Origin: JALYXI01 sp963795835
GTDB taxonomy: Bacteria; Acidobacteriota; Terriglobia; Bryobacterales; Bryobacteraceae
Direction: 5' to 3'
Assembly (NCBI GenBank): GCA_963795835.1
Contig: CAWCJC010000002.1
Span: forward strand, 322,322-386,321
Length of the DNA stretch: 64,000 bases
Below, piece by piece: positions 27,309 to 34,800 of this stretch (its first letter is position 1; each line of letters starts with the position of its first letter). The position numbers were made by a program, and so were the translations under genes. The notes under the pieces were generated by a model that was given only the letters and a program-made list of their open reading frames with translations, was not told where the DNA came from and made no database searches.

Positions 27309-28273
27309 ACCTGCCCGATATACTGGACTTCCTCCTCCAGAGGAATCCCGAACCGTTCGCCGATCCTATGCTTCAATTCCCCGATCACCGCCACCAACTC
27401 GCGCGCCGTCCCGCCGCCCACGTTGTAGATCAGGTTGGCATGGTAATCCGCGACATGAATATCTCCCACTTTCATTCCCTTCGCGCCCACCTGTTCCAGA
27501 AAGTAAGCCGAAGGAACCTTGCCCTCACGGATCACATTCCTCGGAAGCTCCGAAGCCACCGCGGCCGGCAACTCCGCCAGCAGATAGTTCTTGAAGATGC
27601 TGCCCGCGCACTTCATGGTGGGCGGATACTTCTCATTCCGGATCGCCAGAATCCTGTCCGCTTCCTCCTTCAACAGCACCGCATCGCCCGCCACAAGCGC
27701 CAACTCCACCGAAAGCACAATCCAGTCTTTCTGCTTCTTGAAAATGCTTTCTCGATAGTGAAACTCGCACTCCGAATTGGTGAACTCGCGAATCCGCTCA
27801 CCATCGAAAAACCGCACACAACGCGCCCACTCGGAAATCGAGTGTCCGTAGGCTCCGGCATTGCCGTACACCGCCGCGCCCACCCAACCCGGGATTCCCG
27901 TCATCGTGTGGATGCCCGCCAATCCGGCCGCGATCGTCGCATCCACCAAGTCCTGCAGAATCGCGCCTGCTTCCGCGGTGGCGTGTGTTCCCTCAATCCG
28001 GATCGCATGCCCACCAAATTTCAGCACAATTCCCGGAAACCCTTCGTCCGCCACGATCAGGTTTGATCCGCCGCCGATCACCACATACCGAACGCCGCTG
28101 TCGCGCACCAGTTTGAGCGCAGCCATGAACGCCTCAGCGTCGTCGGTCTCCACCATCGCATCCGCGGGGCCCCCAATCCCGAACCGCGTATACAGGGAAA
28201 GGGGAACACGCTCTTTTATCGCAACATAGGGAATCGCGGCGAGACTCCGGAGCGTCTCTTCCGTGGTGGCCAT
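27305..28273 (-). CDS. murB: UDP-N-acetylenolpyruvoylglucosamine reductase
   Basis: MurB reduces UDP-GlcNAc-enolpyruvate to UDP-MurNAc in peptidoglycan synthesis. Motifs visible: TRFGIGGPADAMV, the FAD-binding GGGSNLIVADEG, GIPGWVGAAVYGNAGAYG, the catalytic Ser in KCAGSIFKN and the C-terminal KGMKVGDIHVADYHANLIYN. The 322-residue length and lack of a Tyr-loop insertion fit type II MurB. Its start region overlaps that of the divergent DUF2461 gene. Confidence 0.95.
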   Translation of the reverse strand: MATTEETLRSLAAIPYVAIKERVPLSLYTRFGIGGPADAMVETDDAEAFMAALKLVRDSGVRYVVIGGGSNLIVADEGFPGIVLKFGGHAIRIEGTHATAEAGAILQDLVDATIAAGLAGIHTMTGIPGWVGAAVYGNAGAYGHSISEWARCVRFFDGERIREFTNSECEFHYRESIFKKQKDWIVLSVELALVAGDAVLLKEEADRILAIRNEKYPPTMKCAGSIFKNYLLAELPAAVASELPRNVIREGKVPSAYFLEQVGAKGMKVGDIHVADYHANLIYNVGGGTARELVAVIGELKHRIGERFGIPLEEEVQYIGQV

Positions 28274-29009
28274 CGATTCCGATTATAGAAGAGCCTTCCC
28301 GGGCTTCCGCCCGGAAGCAATCAAGTTCTTGCGCGGCTTGAAGAAGAACAACGACCGCGAATGGTTCCAGCCCCGAAAAGAGATCTTTGAGACTGAAGTC
28401 AAAGCGCCTATGACGGAACTGGTCGCGGCTCTGCAACGCGGCATCGCCCAAACCGCTCCCGAGTACCAGCAGGACCCCGCAAAGTGCGTCTACCGCATCT
28501 ACCGCGACACGCGATTCAGCAAAGATAAGACGCCCTACAAGACCCACATCTCGGCCGCGCTCAAAGCGCAGGGGCTCAGCCGTGACGCGAGCGCGGTCTT
28601 CTACTTCCACATCTCGGCCGCCGAACTCGTCATCGCAGCCGGTTGCTACATGCCCGGCCCTAATGAACTCCGCGCACTCCGCACCCACATCGCCGACCAC
28701 CATGAAGAGTTCGCCAAACTTTGCCGCGCGCCCAAACTCCGCGCCGCCCTGGGCGAGCTGCAAGGCACTCAACTGAATCGCGTCCCCAAGGGCTTCGCCG
28801 TCAATCACCCAGCCGAAGCGCTCATCCGCCAAAAGCAGTTTTACTTCGGCCGCGAACTCGATCCGGCCCTCGCCACCACGCCCGATCTCTTCAAAGAACT
28901 CTCGCAAGCGCTGCAAGCGGCGCTCCCGGTGATGCGCTTCTTGAACCAGCCGCTCGCCGGGCTTGCCAAAGCGGACGACAGCCGCTTCCTGAGCGATCAG
29001 GTAAAATAG
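28263..29009 (+). CDS. DUF2461 (TIGR02453) family protein
   Basis: A 248-residue protein starting FPGFRPEAIKFLRGLKKNNDREWF with RIYRDTRFSKDKTPYKTHIS and GCYMPGPNELRALR, all typical of the DUF2461 family of unknown biochemical function. The GTG at 28263 (or 28266) is the only initiator that includes the conserved start; it overlaps the divergent murB start by about ten bases. The gene is probably expressed together with the esterase gene 6 bases downstream. Confidence 0.88.
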   Translation: MVAIDSDYRRAFPGFRPEAIKFLRGLKKNNDREWFQPRKEIFETEVKAPMTELVAALQRGIAQTAPEYQQDPAKCVYRIYRDTRFSKDKTPYKTHISAALKAQGLSRDASAVFYFHISAAELVIAAGCYMPGPNELRALRTHIADHHEEFAKLCRAPKLRAALGELQGTQLNRVPKGFAVNHPAEALIRQKQFYFGRELDPALATTPDLFKELSQALQAALPVMRFLNQPLAGLAKADDSRFLSDQVK

Positions 29010-29015
29010 AGGCTC

Positions 29016-30071
29016 TTGGAAATTGTGAAGCAGTGGTACGGCCGCAGGATGGGCCGCTGGGAAAACAGCCTCGCGTTCCGTTCTACAAACCGCGTGGTGC
29101 GCCCTTTCGATTGGGGCGTCGAATGGACTGATAACTGGCCCGCGGCGCTCGAACGGCCAAGGTCGGACGATGAACCCGAACTATACATCGCGGAAATGAA
29201 CGCCGCCGCCCTCGCGCAAAGCGATTCTTTCTACGGATACACATCGCCGACCGATTTCCGCCTGGAAGACCATTGGCTCAAGTTCACGTCGCCCGTTGAC
29301 ACTCCGTATCCCGAGAACAACACCGTCAACGCGCGCCTCTTCCGCGCCAAGCAGACTCCCGGCCGGCCAAAGAAAGCGGTTGTTGTGCTCCCGCACTGGA
29401 ATGCCAGCCTGAACCAGCACATGGCCTTGTGCGCGGGCATCGCCAAGCTGGGCATCACGGCCCTGCGCCTCAGCCTGCCTTATCACGATCACCGTATGCC
29501 GCCCGAACTCGAGCGCGCCGATTACGCCGTCTCCTCAAACATCGCCCGCACCATCGATGCCACGCGCCAAGCCGTGATCGACGTCCGCGCCACGTTCGAT
29601 TGGCTCGAGCAGCAGGGTTATGAAAGCCTGGGCATCGTCGGCACCAGCCTGGGTTCCTGCTATGCCTTCCTCGCCAGCGCCCACGATCCGCGCATTTCCG
29701 TCAACGTCTTCAATCACTGCTCTACCTACGTTGCCGACGTCGTCTGGCAGGGGCTCTCCACGCAGCACATCCGCAAAGGCATTGAGAACGATATCGATCT
29801 GGACCGCTTGCGCCGCGCCTGGTCCGCCATCAGCCCGGTTCACTATATGGACCGCTTCGCCGAAGAGAAGAAGAAGAGCCTCTTCATCTACGCCACCTAC
29901 GACACCACCTTCCCGATTCACCTCTCGCGCGACACGCGCGAACACATCACCACGCGCAACATCGATGCAAAATTTGTCGAGATGCCGTGCGGCCACTACA
30001 CCATCGGCGAAGCGCCCTTCAAGTTCCTCGATGGCTATCACATCTGTTCGTTCCTGAAACGATGGCTCTAA
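29016..30071 (+). CDS. Alpha/beta hydrolase (abhydrolase family 18-like)
   Basis: This 351-residue cytoplasmic-looking protein has an alpha/beta-hydrolase core: VVVLPHWNASLNQHMALCAG, a nucleophile elbow IVGTSLGSCYA (Ser of GxSxG near residue 213), an acid region FIYATYDTTFPI and a late His in MPCGHYTIGEAPF. A long N-terminal region precedes the core. It starts at TTG 29016; a GTG three codons later is possible. The substrate is unknown. It overlaps osmC by 10 bases. Confidence 0.75.
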   Translation: MEIVKQWYGRRMGRWENSLAFRSTNRVVRPFDWGVEWTDNWPAALERPRSDDEPELYIAEMNAAALAQSDSFYGYTSPTDFRLEDHWLKFTSPVDTPYPENNTVNARLFRAKQTPGRPKKAVVVLPHWNASLNQHMALCAGIAKLGITALRLSLPYHDHRMPPELERADYAVSSNIARTIDATRQAVIDVRATFDWLEQQGYESLGIVGTSLGSCYAFLASAHDPRISVNVFNHCSTYVADVVWQGLSTQHIRKGIENDIDLDRLRRAWSAISPVHYMDRFAEEKKKSLFIYATYDTTFPIHLSRDTREHITTRNIDAKFVEMPCGHYTIGEAPFKFLDGYHICSFLKRWL

Positions 30072-30523
30072 TTCACGAATACAACGCAACGGTCAGTTGG
30101 CAAGGCAGCACCGGTGTGGGTTATGAACACTACTCGCGCGAGCACACCGTCACCGCGCCTCCCGCCGAGACCGCCCTCACGCTCAGTTCGGACCCCGCCT
30201 TTCGCGGCAATCCCTCGCTGCTCACGCCCGAACAACTGCTGGTGCTGGCCGCGGCATCCTGTCAGTTGCTCAGCTTCCTGGCTGTAGCGGCGCGAGCCCG
30301 CATCAACGTGGTGCGCTATGAAGACACGGCCCACGCCGAAATGCCCGAAGACCGGAAACCGATCTCGATCACAAGAATCGTCCTGCGCCCGAAAGTGACT
30401 GTTCATTCAGGCCCCACGCTCGAACGGCTTTATCACTTGACCCAAGTCGCGCATCACGAATGCTACATTGCGAACAGCTTAAAGACGGAAGTGGTGGTGG
30501 AACCCGTGTTCGAGCTAATTTGA
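30062..30523 (+). CDS. OsmC/Ohr-family peroxidase-like protein
   Basis: The 153-residue protein has the OsmC fold signature: YEHYSREHTVTAPPAETAL, LTPEQLLVLAAASCQLLSFL with the first reactive Cys (AASCQ) and AHHECYIANSLKTEV with the second (HHECY). These two cysteines reduce organic hydroperoxides in the family. The ATG at 30062 overlaps the preceding gene's end. A decayed copy of its 3' half lies about 850 bases downstream (31335-31520). Confidence 0.88.
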   Translation: MALIHEYNATVSWQGSTGVGYEHYSREHTVTAPPAETALTLSSDPAFRGNPSLLTPEQLLVLAAASCQLLSFLAVAARARINVVRYEDTAHAEMPEDRKPISITRIVLRPKVTVHSGPTLERLYHLTQVAHHECYIANSLKTEVVVEPVFELI

Positions 30524-30627
30524 GCGTCACCGCACGCTGGCCATAAGCCTATTGAGTCTCCCCTATCGCGAAGCGCGTATGGAAGCACGGTCTGGGTAGA
30601 AAACCATTTCTTGCTGGCTCGTTCTTT

Positions 30628-31062
30628 TCAGGCTGCGTCTCGTACTTCAACCGTCACCTGCTTCCCCAAGGCGGCCAGCGCCGTTTGAATTCCCGCAGGT
30701 CTTGAACTATGTCCGGGATCGAGCATACGGCGGATCGCGCGCTCATGAACGCCAAGGCGGCGCGCTAGTTCGGAGCTAGTAATCTCCTGATCGCGCATGG
30801 CCAGGTAAAGAGCGAGTTTCGGCGCGAGCCAAAGCGGCACGGACACCAGACGCTGGCCTCTCTTCGCAGCCGAGGGCGCGGGAATCTCTTCCCGGCGCGA
30901 AAGCCGAATCGAAAGGTCCGAACCCAACGCATCGATCGCTTCCGCCATTGCCTCAGAAGCATCTTTGCCATCCGTTGCAACACGCGGAAGGTCGACGAAC
31001 TCCACCAGAACTCGGCCGTCCCTACCTGCCGTAAATCTCGCTGGATATGTAAATGCGGACAT
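30628..31062 (-). CDS. hicB: HicB-family antitoxin with HTH domain
   Basis: The N-terminal half (about residues 3-60) is the HicB partial RNase-H fold (FTYPARFTAGRDGRVLVEF, ATDGKDASEAMAEAIDALG). A C-terminal helix-turn-helix follows (ITSSELARRLGVHERAIRRML). Such antitoxins neutralise HicA and repress their own promoter. The ATG at 31062 follows the hicA stop by 11 bases. Length of 144 residues is usual. The 104 bases between its end and osmC hold nothing recognisable. Confidence 0.88.
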   Translation of the reverse strand: MSAFTYPARFTAGRDGRVLVEFVDLPRVATDGKDASEAMAEAIDALGSDLSIRLSRREEIPAPSAAKRGQRLVSVPLWLAPKLALYLAMRDQEITSSELARRLGVHERAIRRMLDPGHSSRPAGIQTALAALGKQVTVEVRDAA

Positions 31063-31073
31063 GTTTTTGACTC

Positions 31074-31286
31074 TCACAGGTCGTGCGGATTGATCTTCAG
31101 ATCCCGGCACATTTTTGCCATCAAGTTGGGACCAATTTCCTTCTTTCGATCCTTTAAGGTTGTAAACTCCTCACCCAAGTAAAGGCGGCCGTGGCTGCCT
31201 TTGCCCTTATCGCCGACAAATACACAATCAAGATTTCTGCGCCTCGCCAATCGCCTTACCCGCCGTTCGAACTCCGCCCCCTTCAT
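31074..31286 (-). CDS. hicA: HicA-family mRNA interferase toxin
   Basis: It is a 70-residue double-stranded-RNA-binding-fold toxin with the diagnostic GKGSHGRLYLG segment, whose His is the catalytic residue of HicA ribonucleases, followed by TTLKDRKKEI and a DLKINPHDL end. It is placed upstream of hicB as in most hicAB operons. An inverted repeat at 31297-31314 lies just ahead of its start. Confidence 0.88.
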   Translation of the reverse strand: MKGAEFERRVRRLARRRNLDCVFVGDKGKGSHGRLYLGEEFTTLKDRKKEIGPNLMAKMCRDLKINPHDL

Positions 31287-31296
31287 CCATCAATAG

Positions 31297-31321
31297 TCGG
31301 ACGAAACTGTCCGAACGTCAA
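31297..31321 (-). promoter_or_regulatory. Putative hicAB promoter with HicB operator palindrome
   Basis: A perfect TCGGAC-N6-GTCCGA palindrome occupies 31297-31314, ending 11 bases before the hicA ATG. On the minus strand a TTGACG -35-like box (31321-31316) directly precedes it, and an ACTATT/TATTGA -10-like sequence follows. An operator between -35 and -10 would explain HicB autorepression; the assignment is by position and symmetry. Confidence 0.5.
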
Positions 31322-31334
31322 ACCTGCGGCTTTG

Positions 31335-31520
31335 CACGCTCTTTTAGACGTCGATCGTGAAGAGACACGCCACGCCGCGATGTCCGGAAACGAGAAGCCG
31401 ATCCGGATCACAAGAGCGTTCTAGGTTCGAAACTCACTGTTCATGCGGGCCCCACGCCCGAATGCATTCGTCACCTGACCCAAGCCGCTCGCCACGAGTG
31501 CTACCTTGCGAACAGCTTGA
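31335..31520 (+). pseudogene. Decayed second copy of the osmC 3' half
   Basis: The DNA aligns without large gaps to osmC 30316-30480. One frame from about 31427 reads SKLTVHAGPTPECIRHLTQ then ARHECYLANSL, against PKVTVHSGPTLERLYHLTQ then AHHECYIANSL in the intact gene. The reactive-Cys motif HECY is kept, but the 5' half is absent and upstream stops break the frame. Divergence is too large for a sequencing artefact, so this is a relic of an old tandem duplication or of a replaced paralog, now separated from osmC by hicAB. Confidence 0.75.
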
Positions 31521-31526
31521 GCGGTC

Positions 31527-31726
31527 TTAGAGAGGTTGCGTGTTCCCGGCTTTATGGTCGCTCAAAACGCGATCAATGCGGTCGTCAAATGCCTCGGCGT
31601 CAAGATCGTCTCTAAGCTGCAGGTCGATAGGCGGATTGCCGCTGGTCAAGCCACAAATAGAGCTCTTCTATCTGCCAGGGGCGTCAGAGCGTCTATCGCT
31701 AGTTCTATTTCCTGTACTGTATTCAT
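31527..31726 (-). pseudogene. Orphan type II antitoxin-like gene, frame-broken
   Basis: From ATG 31726, behind a strong GAGGAG ribosome site, the sequence reads MNTVQEIELAIDALT. With one surplus C removed near 31680 it continues WQIEELYLWLDQR, and with a second surplus base near 31645 it continues NPPIDLQLRDDLDAEAFDDR to a TAA at 31527. The start and the acidic tail are typical of small addiction-module antitoxins. No toxin gene follows, because the osmC relic occupies that place. Both breaks are +1, like the assembly-type indels elsewhere, so the gene may be intact in reality. Confidence 0.55.
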
Positions 31727-31777
31727 GGCGCTTCTCCTCGAAGGTGAGATCTGATCGCAGCCCATCCGAAGAAACGA

Positions 31778-33109
31778 ATGGCACAAAGCACAAAAATCGA
31801 ACGAGCAAACCTCCCGCGCCGGCTTACTCTGCTGGACGCGGCCTCCATCGTGATCGGCAGCGTCATTGGCGGCGGCATTTTCCTGGTGCCCACGGTCATC
31901 GCAAAGCACTTGCCCTCTGCACAGGCGATCCTTCTGGTCTGGCTGGTCTCCGGCGTACTCTCTTTCTTCGGGGCGCTCGCCTTTGCCGAATTAGGCGCCA
32001 TGATGCCCGCCACCGGGGGCCAGTATGTGTTCCTGCGCGAAGCTTATGGCCCGCTCTGGGCTTTCCTCTGCGGTTGGACGCTGTTCCTGGTTACCATGGC
32101 CGCCCAGATTGCCTCTCTCTCTATCGGTTTCTCGCTGTATCTGGCGCAGTTCGTCACGCTGGCGCCCGTACAGTCGAAAGCCGTATCCGTTCTGCTGATC
32201 GTCGTCTTGAGCGCGATTAATTACCGCGCCACACAGGGCGGGGCGTTGGTTCAGAAGCTGTTCCTCTTTCTCAAACTGGCCGGGATCGCAATCCTGCTCG
32301 CGGGTGCTTACTCCGCGAAAGGCACGCTCTTCCCCGGCCCCGCGCACCTCAGCCAAATCACGGCGGGCGGCCTCGGACTCGCCATGGTGGCTTGTCTCCT
32401 CGCCTACGACGGATGGAATGTCATGAGTTTCATCGCGGGGGAAATTGAACGCCCGCAACGCAACGTGCCACTCGCGTTGGGGCTGGGCGTTGCGGCAGTC
32501 ACCGTCGTCTACGTGTTGCTGAATGCAGCGTTCCTACGCATTCTGCCGGTCGCGACCATCGCCTTGACAGACCGCGTGGGCGCGGCCGTCGCGCTTCGAA
32601 CCTTAGGGCCGATTGGAGGAACACTCGTCACCATCACCATCCTTCTCTCCATCATCGGCTCGCTCAACGGCGCCATCCTCACGCCGCCCCGCATCTACTT
32701 TGCGCAAGCCCGCGACCGTCTCTTCTTTTCAAAGTTCGGCGAAGTGCACCCGCGCTTTGAAACCCCGGCGTTCGGCATCGCCATCCAGGCGGTTTGGGCA
32801 GTGCTGCTTGCGTTCACAGGCACCTATGAGCGCCTGATCGTTCTCGCCGTGTTCGCGGCCTGGATCTTTCACGCACTCACGGTCGCGGGCGTCCTCATCT
32901 TGCGGCGCAAACGCCCGGAACTCTCGCGGCCTTACAAGATGTGGGGCTACCCCTATTCGGCAGTCCTGTTCATAGCCGCCGCGCTGGTATTGCTCGGCAG
33001 TATGTTCGCGCAGTCACCGGGAACCGTCGGCTGGGGAGTGCTATTCATTGCGGGCGGGGTTCCCGTTTACTATCTGTGGCGCTTGCGGTCACGCTCCGCT
33101 GACCGGTAA
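31778..33109 (+). CDS. APC-family amino acid permease
   Basis: A 443-residue polytopic membrane protein with about 12 hydrophobic segments. The APC-superfamily start TLLDAASIVIGSVIGGGIFLVP contains the unwound GSVIGGGIF substrate-binding motif of TM1, followed by SFFGALAFAELGAMMPATGG. ATG 31778 is the start. It imports or exchanges amino acids; LAT-type or serine/threonine exchange is possible but the substrate is not readable. Confidence 0.9.
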   Translation: MAQSTKIERANLPRRLTLLDAASIVIGSVIGGGIFLVPTVIAKHLPSAQAILLVWLVSGVLSFFGALAFAELGAMMPATGGQYVFLREAYGPLWAFLCGWTLFLVTMAAQIASLSIGFSLYLAQFVTLAPVQSKAVSVLLIVVLSAINYRATQGGALVQKLFLFLKLAGIAILLAGAYSAKGTLFPGPAHLSQITAGGLGLAMVACLLAYDGWNVMSFIAGEIERPQRNVPLALGLGVAAVTVVYVLLNAAFLRILPVATIALTDRVGAAVALRTLGPIGGTLVTITILLSIIGSLNGAILTPPRIYFAQARDRLFFSKFGEVHPRFETPAFGIAIQAVWAVLLAFTGTYERLIVLAVFAAWIFHALTVAGVLILRRKRPELSRPYKMWGYPYSAVLFIAAALVLLGSMFAQSPGTVGWGVLFIAGGVPVYYLWRLRSRSADR

Positions 33110-33244
33110 GTAGCACGCGCCAGGATGTCAGACCAGTTAGAACCCTCGGCCGCGACGTAATATCGCCAACAGTTCGGGTCGCCGATTTGTGTGTTTCGTT
33201 TGGTTGGCGAAGCCAATGCTCATCAAGTTTCAGGAGCAACTCCA

Positions 33245-33688
33245 ATGCGATTCACCAAAACTCTTCAGACACTTGTTTTTATCTCGGCGCTCTCTACCTT
33301 CCCGGTGCTGGCACAAAGCGGCTCTACTGGCTCCGGCTCGTCAGGGTCCGGTTCCGCCGGCTCAGGTTCCACAGGTTCCTCATCCTCCAGTTCCGGCTCC
33401 TCTGCAACTCCCGGGGCGACCGATGGTTCCACTCAGTCAATGGGAGCGGGCGGCCAGTCCACCGGCGTGAACTCCAACTCCAGTAGTCCTGCGGCCGGGA
33501 TCACTGATCAGAGTGGTTCAGGTTCTTCGAGCGGCGGCATTGGCAATGGATCGGGGAACAATACCGACAATCGAAATCACAACTACGGATGGATTGGTCT
33601 CGCGGGACTCGCCGGTCTTGCAGGTATGCTCCGTAACAACAGGCCGGGTGTCACTCACAGTACCTCTCAATCCACAAACCGGGCTTAA
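33245..33688 (+). CDS. Secreted Ser/Gly-rich low-complexity protein with hydrophobic C-terminus
   Basis: The 147-residue protein has a signal peptide (LVFISALSTFPVLAQ), then about 85 residues built almost entirely from Ser, Gly, Thr and Asn, and a C-terminal segment NYGWIGLAGLAGLAGMLRNN. A hydrophobic GL-repeat followed by basic residues resembles known C-terminal sorting/anchor tails (WGxxGL type). A CAGGAGC ribosome site precedes ATG 33245. It is probably surface-exposed; function is unknown. Confidence 0.7.
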   Translation: MRFTKTLQTLVFISALSTFPVLAQSGSTGSGSSGSGSAGSGSTGSSSSSSGSSATPGATDGSTQSMGAGGQSTGVNSNSSSPAAGITDQSGSGSSSGGIGNGSGNNTDNRNHNYGWIGLAGLAGLAGMLRNNRPGVTHSTSQSTNRA

Positions 33689-33705
33689 CCGCCTCAATTT
33701 TCCTC

Positions 33706-33738
33706 CGCGCCGGTCACCATTGACGGCGCGTTTTTTTT
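33706..33738 (+). terminator. Rho-independent terminator
   Basis: A perfect seven-base-pair GC stem (CGCGCCG / CGGCGCG) with an 11-base loop is followed by eight T residues. It ends the Ser/Gly-rich protein transcript and isolates the next operon, whose promoter starts three bases later. Confidence 0.85.
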
Positions 33739-33740
33739 GC

Positions 33741-33769
33741 TTGACAAACGTATCGCTGATTGCAATACT
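33741..33769 (+). promoter_or_regulatory. Sigma-70 promoter of the XRE-NfeD-flotillin-PspA operon
   Basis: A consensus TTGACA (33741-33746) is separated by exactly 17 bases from AATACT (33764-33769). The predicted start of transcription is only about ten bases before the ATG at 33788. Two GATTGC repeats (33758-33763 and 33780-33785) flank the -10 box and could be the binding site of the XRE protein encoded first in the operon. Confidence 0.6.
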
Positions 33770-33787
33770 AAGTTTGCAGATTGCTAT

Positions 33788-34252
33788 ATGAGGTTAGGGG
33801 AAAAGCTTCGTTACTTGCGGGAGGTGGAAGGAACCCTTCGCGGCCTGAACCGCGCGCTCACCCAAAAAGAACTCGTCGCAGCCATTCGCAAGGAGGCCAA
33901 CAAGTCCATTTCGCAAAGCTATCTCTCGCAGATCGAAAGTGGTGCGCGCCCCCATCTCACCAATACGTCGCGTTCTCTGCTGGCGAAGTTTTTCAAGGTC
34001 CACCCCGGCTATCTGGTGGACGATCCCGAAGGTTTCCAAACCGAATTGGTTTCCGACCTCGGCGTAGCGGAAGACAAGCTCGACCTCTGGTTGATCGCCG
34101 GCTCCGAACGTTTCCGCCGCGATCCTGATCTAAGCTGCGCTCTTCTCGCCATCTCGCGCCATGAAGATTCGCGCGGATGTCTGGTACTCCTCGAAGCCAT
34201 CTTGGAAAATCCAGGGTTGGCCGAACGTTTACTACAGGTACTTAAGCCATGA
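33788..34252 (+). CDS. XRE-family transcriptional regulator of the membrane-stress operon
   Basis: A 154-residue protein with an N-terminal helix-turn-helix of the XRE/Cro type (LTQKELVAAIRKEANKSISQ, then SYLSQIESGARPHL, about residues 20-65) and a helical C-terminal domain. The ATG at 33788 starts MRLGEKLRYLRE; the longer TTG start would overlap the -35/-10 promoter. Its stop overlaps the start of the NfeD-like gene by 4 bases, so it heads the operon and probably controls it. Confidence 0.85.
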   Translation: MRLGEKLRYLREVEGTLRGLNRALTQKELVAAIRKEANKSISQSYLSQIESGARPHLTNTSRSLLAKFFKVHPGYLVDDPEGFQTELVSDLGVAEDKLDLWLIAGSERFRRDPDLSCALLAISRHEDSRGCLVLLEAILENPGLAERLLQVLKP

Positions 34253-34776
34253 CTTGGTCGAATATCTTTTTGCTTTCTTTCGTCGTGGGCTTCGCGATGA
34301 GCCTCTTCTCTTTCCTGGGCGGGGCGCTGCATTTGCCGCACGTGCACCTGCACGCTCATGGCAAGGGCGGCGCCACGCTGTTTCCGGCAATTGTTTCGTT
34401 CCTTACTTGGTTCGGAGCCGCGGGCTATTTACTGACCCAATATTCCAGCTTTTCCGCGATCCTGGCGCTCGCGGGGGCCCTCGCCGTGGGAGCTCTGGGC
34501 AGTTGGCTGATCCTGCGCCTGCTTTCACCCATGCTGGCCGATGAGCACCCGCTCTCGGCTGACGACTACCGCATGATCGGCGTCCTGGGCCGGGTGTCCA
34601 GTCCGATTCGCGAAGGCGGCACCGGAGAGATGATCTATTCGCTCCAGGGAACGCGCCGTGGTGTCCCGGTGCGCAGCGAAGACCGCGTCTCGATTGAGCG
34701 CGGAACGGAAGTTGTGGTCACGCGGTTCGAACGCGGAATCGCCTATGTCAAGCAGTGGGATGAGTTGAATCAATAA
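34249..34776 (+). CDS. NfeD-like membrane protein
   Basis: The 175-residue protein has an N-terminal membrane helix, a His-rich loop (LHLPHVHLHAHGKGG), two further hydrophobic segments and a C-terminal OB-fold-like domain (IGVLGRVSSPIREGGTGEM, then VPVRSEDRVSIERGTEVVVT). This is the layout of short NfeD/YuaF/YqiJ proteins, which partner with flotillins. A flotillin gene follows 24 bases downstream with its own AAGGAGG site. Confidence 0.85.
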   Translation: MTWSNIFLLSFVVGFAMSLFSFLGGALHLPHVHLHAHGKGGATLFPAIVSFLTWFGAAGYLLTQYSSFSAILALAGALAVGALGSWLILRLLSPMLADEHPLSADDYRMIGVLGRVSSPIREGGTGEMIYSLQGTRRGVPVRSEDRVSIERGTEVVVTRFERGIAYVKQWDELNQ

Positions 34777-34800
34777 GTTGAGCAGTTAAGGAGGAGCAAT

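Noticed and set aside
31540..32220. 226-residue plus-strand ORF spanning the start of the permease
   Set aside because: It overlaps the permease in another frame and the antitoxin on the other strand, and its translation is Arg/Pro-rich shadow sequence.
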